Source: Croceimicrobium sp965228705
GTDB taxonomy: Bacteria; Bacteroidota; Bacteroidia; Flavobacteriales; Schleiferiaceae
Assembly (NCBI RefSeq): GCF_965228705.1
Contig: NZ_OZ245832.1
Location: 1,302,001-1,366,000 of the forward strand
Reading direction: 5' to 3'
DNA length: 64,000 bases
A model generated the notes under the pieces. That model had not been told where the DNA came from. It searched no databases and saw only the letters and a list, made by a program, of their open reading frames with translations. Positions 16,449 through 24,126 of the stretch are shown here, one piece after another. Both the position numbers and the translations under genes were made by a program. How positions within the stretch are numbered: position 1 is the first letter of the stretch; each line of letters starts with the position of its first letter.

Positions 16449-16522
16449 TAACGGCCCGGCTAAAATTTCGCGCAACGGTTAGGTTAGTTGGGCATGCATT
16501 TTAGCCATTGTTGGGCACGTTA
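16449..16522. other. attC-like imperfect palindrome
   Basis: Outer arms TAACG-GCCC and GGGC-A-CGTTA, inner arms GGCTAAAAT and ATTTTAGCC, with an unpaired six-base ATTGTT on one side. It lies directly 3' of the minus-strand TPR lipoprotein gene. Paired R/L-type boxes ending in AAC/GTT with unpaired asymmetric bases resemble integron attC sites, but the R boxes match the consensus only partly. Confidence 0.45.
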
Positions 16523-16923
16523 CTTTTATTTTCTTTCAATTTCAAATCCACCAATTTCTGTGTCAGTAGCTTCAGCATCTACTCCTTTAAGTAAGAGCAA
16601 AGTCCTTTTTCTTCTGTCCTTGTAATAAAGCTCTGTCAATAATTGGTCAGGGTTATTTTCTAATTCCTGTATTCTTTCGTTGTAATAGGCGTAAACAATT
16701 GTATCTTGTTGATAAACATAATCGTATTCTAAAATCGCTTTTTCTCGTTCCCCTTGAATCTCATAAAGGTTTCCGATATACCATTTAAAGTCATGGTTAG
16801 TCTCAGCTGCTTGTTGAAGCAATGTCATTGCTTTCTCCAAGTCTCCTTGTTTTATGTAACAGCCGGCTTTGTTCGCCTTATTTCTTGGTGAATCTGTAAG
16901 CTTCCCCTGATCCGAACCATTAG

Positions 16924-17697
16924 TTAATTGACTTTTCCAAAGATAGTATTGTTTTCAACCACCCCGAGGGTACCCTCGGGGTGGTTGCGTTTGGCGTATA
17001 CCCTAGGCGGTATATTTCCTAATGAATCATGAGGTTTAAAGTTGTTATAGTCATGCATCCACTTTTCTGTTTGCTCCCTTACCTGATGGATATCTTCAAA
17101 AATATATTTGTCCAGCACTCCTCGGCGGTAGCTTCCATTAAATCGCTCTATAAAAGCGTTCTGTGTGGGTTTGCCGGGTTGGATATATCTAAATTCTATT
17201 TCATGAATGACGCTCCATGATTTAGTGAGCTCAGCAATGAACTCGGGCCCATTGTCCATTCGGATCACATCGGGTTTACCCCTGCGATTGATTAAATGAT
17301 TAAGCACATATACTACTCTGTTTGATGGAAGTGAGAAATCTACTTCGATATGTAGTGCTTCTCGATTGTAGTCATCAATTACCGTGAATGCACGAAACTT
17401 GCGCTTGTTTTCTAGTACATCATGTACAAAGTCCATACTCCAGGTCTGATTCGGCCTATCAGGCACCACTAACGGTTCTTTTACCCGAGCGGGTAATCGC
17501 TTCTTAACCTTTCGTCTTAAAGGTAGTTTTAAAGCCACATAAACACGATGTAGTCGTTTGTGGTTCCAAGTCTTGCCTTCATTACGTAAGCGGTGATAGG
17601 CGTTCCAAAAGCCTTCCTCAGAATGTTCTTTTGCTTTCGTCAGTAATGCTTCTTCCAGCTCACGATCATCCTTTGCTTGGGCTTGATAGTAATACAC
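16924..17697 (-). CDS. IS407-group OrfB transposase (DDE), copy 1
   Basis: 257 residues from the first in-frame ATG, but the frame is open back to about 17800. It is probably made as an OrfAB fusion by a -1 slip on the A7G run (complement of 17793-17800), giving EKKALKPCRKREIGQEISRRYG before the reported start. Integrase core residues: D in WSMDFVHD, D in RMDNGPEF and E in AFIERFNGSYR. The N-terminal HTH_21-like segment (EEALLTKAKEHSEEGFWNAYHRLRNEG) is present. Confidence 0.93.
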   Translation of the reverse strand: MYYYQAQAKDDRELEEALLTKAKEHSEEGFWNAYHRLRNEGKTWNHKRLHRVYVALKLPLRRKVKKRLPARVKEPLVVPDRPNQTWSMDFVHDVLENKRKFRAFTVIDDYNREALHIEVDFSLPSNRVVYVLNHLINRRGKPDVIRMDNGPEFIAELTKSWSVIHEIEFRYIQPGKPTQNAFIERFNGSYRRGVLDKYIFEDIHQVREQTEKWMHDYNNFKPHDSLGNIPPRVYAKRNHPEGTLGVVENNTIFGKVN

Positions 17698-17786
17698 GCT
17701 TTTACTGAGGTTTAATACACGGCATGCCCTGCTAATACCGTAGCGTCTAGATATTTCCTGACCAATCTCTCTCTTACGGCAGGGCT

Positions 17787-18053
17787 TTAAAGCTTTTTTT
17801 CAATAATCTCTTTAGCTAGTTGATGATCTAGGGCCAGGTTCGCGTACATCTGCTTAAGCTTCCTGTTTTCCTCTTCAAGATCCTTTATACGCTTTAACTC
17901 CTTTCCACTCATGCCAGCATAACGCTCTCGCCATTTGTAAAACGTTGCGGTACTAACCCCGTACTCTCGGCTCAATTCCTGTGCACTTCTACCTTGATCA
18001 AACTCTTTCAAGACCCTGGCAATCTTCTCTGGCGAAAACTTACTCTTTCTCAT
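17787..18053 (-). CDS. IS407-group OrfA, copy 1
   Basis: 88 residues. The HTH (KFSPEKIARVLKEFDQGRSAQELSREYGVSTATFYKW) is followed by a short leucine-zipper-like coil (LKRIKDLEEENRKLKQMYANLALDHQLAKEIIEKK). This is the standard OrfA of the group. It ends GAA AAA AAG CTT TAA, with the slip site inside the last codons. Confidence 0.93.
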   Translation of the reverse strand: MRKSKFSPEKIARVLKEFDQGRSAQELSREYGVSTATFYKWRERYAGMSGKELKRIKDLEEENRKLKQMYANLALDHQLAKEIIEKKL

Positions 18054-18496
18054 AATCGACTGTTTAAAATTAATCCTATTCCTCTACTTTTAAACAGTTC
18101 GGTTTTAAGGGAAGCTTACAAATCAAAAGTCAACGATTCATCTAATCGAAACCGTTCGAGCGCTCGGTCAATGCTGTCGTTGTCGTAATAGATTTCACCA
18201 ACGATAGTGTGCAGATTGGAAATTTTCCGTTTGTCAAGACTTTTGTCATTCTCAATCAAAGAGTCGGCATAGCTTGCTCCATCATTCAAATTATTATCCG
18301 CTCGTTTATATAATTTATCAATTTTAGCTTCCCATGCATATACTTCCCTGTTCTGTTGTTCAGCTTGCTTAGCAAAATCCTCCCTGATATCATCCATGAA
18401 ATCATTCATGTTGTTTTGCTTGGGCTGACAACCAAATAGTAGAATCAATAATGTAAGTATTGAAAGTGTCTTTTTCATCTTAATAGATTGCAAATG

Positions 18497-18630
18497 GCTT
18501 ATGATGGATTAGCTACGCTGAATTTCAATTCGAAACACCCTTCTGTTACTCGAAACCAATGCTGGCTACGAAGCGTAAACTCTGCTTTTCTGCAGACAAG
18601 TATGCTGATAGCCATTCATCCGAGATAAGC
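18497..18630. repeat. Palindromic intergenic element, copy A (134 bp)
   Basis: Bounded by GCTTAT-GAT-GGAT and ATCC-GAG-ATAAGC. The interior shares ACGCTGAATTTCAATTCGAA and AAGCGTAAACTCTGCTT with copy B at 19468. It sits between two minus-strand genes. Next to it the minus strand reads GGTGGCTAAC just after the 18663 gene's stop. Confidence 0.6.
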
Positions 18631-18662
18631 TATATTCTATGTTAGCCACCGTATTTTTCTGT

Positions 18663-19430
18663 TTACAAACCTTCATAAGGACTATCAAACTGAATCCAAG
18701 CTGTCCATTTTTCGTTCTCATTTCCACAAATATCCATCAAGCTAAATCTCACTTTATACTTTCTATTCTCCTTGTAGCTAAAAGCACCTGAACACATTCC
18801 ACGACCTACACTTAAAGTGTCTGTGCCTTCAAAATTCAAAAAGTAAGTTGTTGATTCACCGCTCTTCAAGTCTACAAGTTCAGTTTTAACCAACAGTTCA
18901 GATTCGTCTTTTGTCTGAATCTTAAAATCCGCATAAATCGCTGGTCCGCAACCATAGTGAATTGTCCTTTTATCAACCAATTCAGGCACGTTTAATAGTT
19001 CAGGAGATTCAGTGTCTATTCCACCATCTACCTTCCAAGTTATTGGTTCATATTTTCCCAATTCTGAATTCCACCTTCTTAAACGGGAAGTTTCAAATTC
19101 GTCAAGCTTATCAATTTTTAATTGGTAGGTTCTTCCTGCAATTAATTCTTCTTCCGGTTCAAGAATAGCTTGGGTTAATTCAAACAATCCTTTGTACCTT
19201 TTTTTGACGTTCAGTTTTACTCTATGCCCTTCAGATTCAAGATATATAGGGTAATTTTCATTCAAGGAGGTTACTATTTTTTGACTTCTAAAATACCCTG
19301 TTAACACAATCAGTGAATTTTGTTTAATGGTTCCTTTCTGTGGAAGTGCCCAAAGTCCATCAATTGCACATTCCGCAAAAAGCTGGCCTGTTGTAATAAA
19401 ACTTAGAAGTATGATTAGAACTATTTTCAT
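18663..19430 (-). CDS. Hypothetical exported protein
   Basis: 255 residues. Signal peptide MKIVLIILLSFITTGQLFA, then CAID at the mature start. The body is strand-rich with conserved-looking cysteines (HYGCGP, GRGMCSGAF, DICGNENE) and reads like one or two beta-sandwich domains (TYQLKIDKLDEFETSRLRRW, TAWIQFD). It is not recognised. It is flanked on both sides by the palindromic elements at 18497 and 19468, as a mobile cassette would be. AT content is higher than in the core genes. Confidence 0.6.
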   Translation of the reverse strand: MKIVLIILLSFITTGQLFAECAIDGLWALPQKGTIKQNSLIVLTGYFRSQKIVTSLNENYPIYLESEGHRVKLNVKKRYKGLFELTQAILEPEEELIAGRTYQLKIDKLDEFETSRLRRWNSELGKYEPITWKVDGGIDTESPELLNVPELVDKRTIHYGCGPAIYADFKIQTKDESELLVKTELVDLKSGESTTYFLNFEGTDTLSVGRGMCSGAFSYKENRKYKVRFSLMDICGNENEKWTAWIQFDSPYEGL

Positions 19431-19467
19431 GTCGTGTTTTTAATGGTAGCTAAGGGTCTTATTATGA

Positions 19468-19609
19468 CTTGTGGCGATTTAACTATGCTGATTTTCAATT
19501 CGAAGCTATTCCTGCCTGTCCGAAGTGAAAGGTAATTAAGTACACCGACAAAGCGTAAACCCTGCTTATCGGCAGGCAAGCTTGCTTGCAGCCATTCAAT
19601 CGCTATAAG
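19468..19609. repeat. Palindromic intergenic element, copy B (142 bp)
   Basis: Bounded by CTTGTGGCGATT and AATCGCTATAAG, which pair over 12 positions with two G-T pairs. The interior is homologous to copy A at 18497. It contains the GCAAGCTTGC palindrome at 19576-19585. Confidence 0.6.
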
Positions 19610-19631
19610 TTTAATGCGTTCATGGACACAG

Positions 19632-20165
19632 TTATTTCTTATTTATTAACTCTATTTCTTTCGTCAAATCCGATCCGTGATATTCTTTGACATTTATAAT
19701 ATTCCCAGCAGGGTCGTATTTGAATTCAATTGTTTTCTTGTCATTGAGCTTATTTATCATTTTGATTACTTGTCCAAGTTGATTGTAGATAAAATGGAAC
19801 TCATATGGTAACTGTGAGCAAATCATACACGCTGAATATCTATAGGAAGTTACTCTTGAAAGTGAATCGTAAGTTATCGTGTAACTCCAATTAGTATTGA
19901 AATCCCCCACTTTAGTCGAGTCATTCCATATAGTTATTGTATCATTTCTATGGTTCGTGTCAACCATTTTTTGAGGGTAATGATATGGAGTGAAAAAGTG
20001 CTTTTTGTAAAAATCCAAGTCTAATTTTCCCGAATACACAATTGTTCGCGTGTCGGTAATTTGTCCTTTAAATCCATTTGGTGTGGCCACGTCAAATTGA
20101 AGAGTGTCCTGTCCTTGAACAAGATTCAAAGTCAAAATCAATAGGATTGTTGTTATTGTCTTCAT
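19632..20165 (-). CDS. Hypothetical exported protein with YD-repeat-like segments
   Basis: 177 residues from the ATG at 20165, chosen because it begins a clear signal peptide (MKTITTILLILTLNLVQGQ). The ORF is open further upstream without coding character. The second half has segments resembling RHS/YD repeats (TYDSLSRVTSYRYSACM, IYNQLGQVIKMINKL, KYDPAGNIINVKEYHG), a pattern seen in many small Bacteroidota exported proteins. No function is proposed. Its 5' flank carries ACCCTTGGCCACCATTA, almost the same as the 5' flank of the neighbouring 18663-19430 gene. Confidence 0.6.
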   Translation of the reverse strand: MKTITTILLILTLNLVQGQDTLQFDVATPNGFKGQITDTRTIVYSGKLDLDFYKKHFFTPYHYPQKMVDTNHRNDTITIWNDSTKVGDFNTNWSYTITYDSLSRVTSYRYSACMICSQLPYEFHFIYNQLGQVIKMINKLNDKKTIEFKYDPAGNIINVKEYHGSDLTKEIELINKK

Positions 20166-20166
20166 A

Positions 20167-20298
20167 CTAATGGTGGCCAAGGGTTTGGCTATGAATGTAT
20201 TTTGGCGTAACAGGTTCAAAATAGTTACATTGATAAATCTGGTATTGGTCATTGCCAAAAGGAATTGTGAAGTCAATGTAAGATATTATAGCATCAAC
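20167..20298 (-). pseudogene. Possible 3' remnant of a gene cut by the IS
   Basis: A stop-free frame runs from the IS edge at 20298 to a TAG at 20167, encoding about 43 residues (VDAIISYIDFTIPFGNDQYQ...). It has no start and would not continue the FG-GAP gene on the other side of the IS in frame. It may be chance; nothing else marks it as coding. Confidence 0.25.
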
Positions 20299-20315
20299 TG
20301 TAACCTCCCCTAATT

Positions 20316-21203
20316 TCAGACTGAGTTTAAATGTACTTTGTTTTGTTTGGAGTAGCTTGTTTTTTCATCCAAGCAAGCTTGCTTGGATGAAAATTTCGCT
20401 TCTGCCTGGTGGGGCGTAATTCCCCCAAGTGCTTCATGCGGTCTGGTGTAGTTATAATCGTCTATCCATTGTTCGGCAATATGTCTCACCTGATCAATTC
20501 CAGAGAATAGATGTGCATCCAATACATCTTGCCTAAAGGTGCGGTTAAATCGTTCGATATAGCCATTTTGCATAGGTTTTCCCGGCTGGATGTAATGAAG
20601 CTCTATTTCTTGTAGTCTGCACCATTCACTAAACTCTAAGGAGGTGAACTTAGGGCCATTATCTACACGGATCTTACTCGGCTTTCCTTGTTCTTCAAAG
20701 GCTCTCTTTAAACATTGGATTACCCCAAAAGAAGGAAAGGTAAACTCGGCTTCTACAGTAATGGCTTTGCGATTAAAGTCATCGATTACATTAAGTACAC
20801 GGAACCTTCTTCCATTTTCCAAGGCGTCACTCATGAAGTCCATAGACCAAGTTTGGTTAGGTCGCTCCATCTGAACTAGGGGTTCTTTCACACGGGCAGG
20901 AATACGCTTCTTGGTCTTTCTACGAAGGTTTACCCCCAACTTTAGGTAGATCCTACGAACACGCTTTTTATTCCAACCATAGCCCTCTAAGCGTAAGCGC
21001 TGATAAACCTTATCCTGACCCTCACGGGGGCGTAGCACCACCATCTCAAGCAGCTTATTAATTACTTCCGTATCATCTTTAACTGATTGGTAATAAAACA
21101 TGGACTTAGGCAAACGAATCACCTTACAAGCCCTGGTAATACTTATCATGTAGGTTTCCTTTAGATAAGTAGCCATGTTTTGACGATCACCAGTGCCTAC
21201 CAC
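20316..21203 (-). CDS. IS407-group OrfB transposase (DDE)
   Basis: 295 residues from a GTG; normally produced as an OrfAB fusion through a -1 slip on AAAAAAG (complement of 21203-21209). DDE residues: D in WSMDFMSD, D in RVDNGPKF (Lys replaces the usual Glu next to it, not a catalytic change) and E in GYIERFNRTFR. The C-terminal tail after QAEAKF contains a 32-bp perfect palindrome (20362-20393), which may be a later insertion that altered the end of the protein. Confidence 0.9.
   Translation of the reverse strand: MVGTGDRQNMATYLKETYMISITRACKVIRLPKSMFYYQSVKDDTEVINKLLEMVVLRPREGQDKVYQRLRLEGYGWNKKRVRRIYLKLGVNLRRKTKKRIPARVKEPLVQMERPNQTWSMDFMSDALENGRRFRVLNVIDDFNRKAITVEAEFTFPSFGVIQCLKRAFEEQGKPSKIRVDNGPKFTSLEFSEWCRLQEIELHYIQPGKPMQNGYIERFNRTFRQDVLDAHLFSGIDQVRHIAEQWIDDYNYTRPHEALGGITPHQAEAKFSSKQACLDEKTSYSKQNKVHLNSV
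20362..20393. repeat. 32-bp perfect palindrome inside transposase
   Basis: The centre is AAGCAAGCTTGCTT, extended to TTTTCATCC on one side and GGATGAAAA on the other with no mismatch. The 14-base core recurs near 15961 and, with one change, at 19574. It codes for SKQACLDEK near the end of orfB. Confidence 0.75.
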
Positions 21204-21463
21204 TTTTTTGAGAGCACATCCTTGAGCATTTTGTTATCCAAGCTCACATCAGCGAACATCTGTTTAAGCTTGCGATTTTCCTCCTCCAGCTCTTTCAAGC
21301 GTTTAAGTTGCAAGGAGTCCATCCCTGCATACTTCTTGCGCCATTGATAAAAGGTGCCCTTAGATATGCCATACTCCCGGCAAATCTCGTCGGTCTTTCG
21401 GCCTGACTCATGCTGTTTAATCGCATTAACAATCTGGCTATCGGTAAATCTCGACTTCTTCAT
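21197..21463 (-). CDS. IS407-group OrfA
   Basis: 88 residues. HTH (RFTDSQIVNAIKQHESGRKTDEICREYGISKGTFYQW) plus a short coil (LKRLKELEEENRKLKQMFADVSLDNKMLKDVLSKKW). The DVLSKKW ending is typical for the group. Overlaps orfB by 7 bases at the A6G slip site. Confidence 0.92.
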   Translation of the reverse strand: MKKSRFTDSQIVNAIKQHESGRKTDEICREYGISKGTFYQWRKKYAGMDSLQLKRLKELEEENRKLKQMFADVSLDNKMLKDVLSKKW

Positions 21464-21519
21464 AATTACTGGTTAAATTTAAATAGTTTTAACCAGTCCG
21501 AATTTTAGGGGAGGTTACA

Positions 21520-23260
21520 AATACACATCATCTAATCCATCATTATTAATATCTCCCACTGCTAAAGTTGAGTAAACACTAAGGTCTGGAAGTCCTGTTA
21601 TAGACTCCAGAAATAAATTCCCGGATGCATCAGTGCTGTAAAATTTCAGCTCATAATGGTAAGCACCGTTGGGCCTTTCTACCATCATAATATCCAATTG
21701 GTGCTGGCCATCAAGATTCATAATAAACACTCCTTTCTGAGTATCGACCATGGGGTTTACCTGATTAGTAAACTGTCCATTTCCATTGTTAATTAGAATA
21801 AAAGCACCATCCGCCTGACCAACAAAATCCAAATCCCCATCTCCGTCAATATCAAGTACATCAATTGATTTAATATAATATTGATTAAAGAATGGTATGT
21901 TCTGGCGTTTAAAGAAATTCCCATTGTGATTAAGATACAGACCGCTGGTATTTTTCTGGCTTGAAGAAAGTAAAAAATCGTCATAGCCATCCTGGTTAAA
22001 ATCTAAAGTGCGAAACTCATGGATTGAACCTGTAAAAGTGTTGAACTGCTTAGGTCTAACAAAGCCCCCGTTTTGATTGTTATATAATAATTCTTCGCCA
22101 TGACTATTATAAATATCGGTGTATCCATCCCCGTTGATATCTACAGTATCATATTGCCAAAGCTCTTTTAAATCAACAGGATTGGTGTTAGTCATTACCT
22201 GAAAATTACCATTTGCTGCACGGTCGTAGTACTTTATAGTATCTCCACCGGAATTAAATGCCATTTGAGCAATGACCTCATTATCTCCATCGGCATCAAT
22301 ATCTAAAACTAAATGTGTATGCTCATTGTATCCTTGAGCACCCATTCCGAAAATACTGTTATCCTCTGTAAATCCCGCTTGAGGTGCATTATTGAGGTAT
22401 AAATTTAGTTTTCTATAACTATTAGTATTACTCACCACAAAATCGAGTTCATTATCTTGATCAAAATCATCAATGAAAATTCGTGTATTAGAATAAAAGC
22501 CTGAGTTTTCAAATGATGTTGAAGTAAATCCACCATTGTTAGAGTTCAGATAAAAATTATTTGAAACAGACAATGAAGCATTAAATCCGGTAATAACAAG
22601 ATCATCAAAGCCATCGGAATTCTTATCAAGAATACCAATTGCAGGGTTTTGGTAAATACCTAGATAAATCTCATTCGTTAAAAAGTTTCCCGTACTATCA
22701 TTTATATATATTGCCGTATAACCTTGGCTACCATTGCTATGTTCTCCGTTTAAAACTAAGTCTGGATAGCCATCATTATTAACATCTAAAGTTTCATACA
22801 TTTTAACTTTAATAGAATCCAAACTATTAAGAACTATTGGCTGAAACACAAAGTTCCCTTGGTTTATTAAAGCTACACTTACATTATTGCTGGTATTCCA
22901 ATAAGGACTTTTAAAACTTAGAATGTCGTTTAAACCATCTTGATTAAGATCCACGATCAGTGGAGGAACATCTGTCTTAAAGTCCAAGCTATCCGGAATA
23001 GGTACAAACTGGCTACCACCTTGATTCTCCAATAACCATAAGAACTCAACATTTGAACCAAATCGATCCTTGCCATAGATGATGGCATCTGCATCGCCAT
23101 CATTATCTAGATCTCCCAGTCGATTAAAGCTAATGATATGATTAGCAGACATATCTGGATATAATATGCTATCAATTTGAAAAAAGGAAGGTTGAAAATC
23201 AACCTGAGCAACCAAGCTAAGTGAACTCAGTACTAAAAGCGCTAAAACGAAGCGTTTCAT
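21520..23260 (-). pseudogene. FG-GAP/VCBS-repeat exported protein, 3' end lost at IS
   Basis: About 580 residues remain. Signal peptide MKRFVLALLVLSSLSLVAQ, then repeated calcium-binding FG-GAP/VCBS motifs (DLDNDGDADAIIYG, DLNQDGLNDILSF, DVNNDGYPDLVLNG, DKNSDGFDDLVITG, DFDQDNELDFVVSN, DINGDGYTDIYN, DFNQDGYDDFLLSS, DIDGDGDLDFVG, DINNDGLDDVY). These repeats build a beta-propeller. The frame runs into the IS after DDVY, and the final Leu and stop are IS sequence. Proteins of this kind in Bacteroidota usually end in a T9SS sorting domain, which is missing here, so export is probably lost. Confidence 0.85.
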
Positions 23261-23386
23261 AAATAAGGTATTTAAGGCTATGGAGGCAAAACTATTAAAT
23301 CTCAGACTAGATTTTAGGCTTAATTTCTGCTGATTAATTGCCTATCCATCAGAAGTGCAAAGCTCGGAAAAGCTCGGAGCAATGAT

Positions 23387-23857
23387 CTAATCTTCCTTGC
23401 TAGCCACCAAATCCCGAACCTTTTGATTTACTCGTCTCATTCCTTCTCTCATGTAGAGCGAATTACCAAAACAAGAATTACCAAAACAGAGGTAAATGAA
23501 TTCAGAATCCTTCGCTAGGCTTGCCTCCTGGGCATGCTCAAAACTATTCATACTGGATGCATATATCTGAATGGGAGTTCCTTCTTCAAAGTGCTTTTGG
23601 GCTATTTGCTCAAATCTTTGAATCAAGGCATCCGCCAATAGGCTATCTTCAATAACATCGAGGTATACCATAGCGGCAAAGCTACGGATGGCCTCCTGCC
23701 AATATTGTGAGGTATCCAGGCAAGCTATGGTGTCAAAGTCTTGAAATTTCCGATTCAGAAGCGCTAGATTCATCGATTTATATTCCGATTCATCAATGAC
23801 TTGACCCTGGAGATTTGACAAACTAAAAATGAAAAATAGCAGAGCTAAATAACGCAT
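23387..23857 (-). CDS. Hypothetical exported protein
   Basis: 156 residues. Signal peptide MRYLALLFFIFSLSNLQGQ. Helical body (YWQEAIRSFAAMVYLDVIEDSLLADALIQRFEQIAQKHFEEG). Near the C-terminus the residues CFGNSCFGNS come from two adjacent near-identical 15-base copies, a small tandem duplication. It is not recognised. 126 bases separate it from the FG-GAP gene, with no clear shared promoter. Confidence 0.6.
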   Translation of the reverse strand: MRYLALLFFIFSLSNLQGQVIDESEYKSMNLALLNRKFQDFDTIACLDTSQYWQEAIRSFAAMVYLDVIEDSLLADALIQRFEQIAQKHFEEGTPIQIYASSMNSFEHAQEASLAKDSEFIYLCFGNSCFGNSLYMREGMRRVNQKVRDLVASKED

Positions 23858-24060
23858 ATAGAACCTGACGATCTTTTAAAATTCTCAAGGATAGGGGCAC
23901 AACTTTTAAATAGAGCCTTCATTTAGTAAATATAAACAGAGCGATGGTATCTCCCTCTTTCACTTGTGTATTAAGGGGAAGAACGAATGGCGGTAAAAGG
24001 ATAATTGAGAATGGTTTAGTCATTAATCCTCTAGCTGTGACTTCATGCTGCTTATACCCT

Positions 24061-24090
24061 AAAAAACCCCTCACAATTTCTCATGAGGGG
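24061..24090 (-). terminator. Rho-independent terminator of the zincin gene
   Basis: On the minus strand CCCCTCA and TGAGGGG form a 7-bp stem followed by TTTTTT, 37 bases after the stop at 24127. The rest of 23858-24060 holds no gene I can support. Confidence 0.8.
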
Positions 24091-24126
24091 CTTCCATCTT
24101 CTCTAACTGGGGATAAAGATTTAAGC

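Larger units (their letters stand above)
16895..18120 (-). mobile_element. IS3-family (IS407-group) element, copy 1, 1226 bp
   Basis: Ends TGTAAGCTTCCC...; the inverted repeats agree at the first 12 bases and then imperfectly to about 24. It is flanked by a 4-bp AATC duplication (16891-16894 and 18121-18124), the size known for the IS407 group. OrfA and OrfB are both intact. It appears identical to the copy at 58584-59809, exactly 41,689 bases away in the same orientation, so at least one insertion is recent. Confidence 0.95.
16526..18478 (-). pseudogene. TPR lipoprotein gene interrupted by an IS
   Basis: The 5' part (18121-18478) encodes a lipoprotein signal MKKTLSILTLLILLFGC (chosen over an upstream ATG at 18493) and a helical region ending DESLTFD. 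The 3' part (16526-16894) continues SPRNKANKAG, then helical TPR-like repeats (GDLEKAMTLLQQAAE, GEREKAILEYDYVYQ). Removing the IS at 16895-18120 and one copy of the AATC duplication joins them in frame (ESLTFDSPRNKANKAG). The intact protein would be about 240 residues, a TPR scaffold of unknown partner. It is now split and presumably non-functional. Confidence 0.85.
20299..21519 (-). mobile_element. IS3-family (IS407-group) element of a second type, 1221 bp
   Basis: Inverted repeats begin TGTAACCTCCCCTAA on both ends. The proteins are clearly related to, but distinct from, those of the copies at 16895 and 58584. No target duplication is visible (CAAC on the left, AATA on the right), unlike the other two. 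Together with the truncated FG-GAP gene on its right this points to a deletion or recombination next to the element. Confidence 0.92.

Noticed and set aside
21515..21519. Leu-stop ending of the FG-GAP protein as a genuine C-terminus
   Set aside because: These bases are the inverted repeat of the IS, not chromosomal coding sequence.
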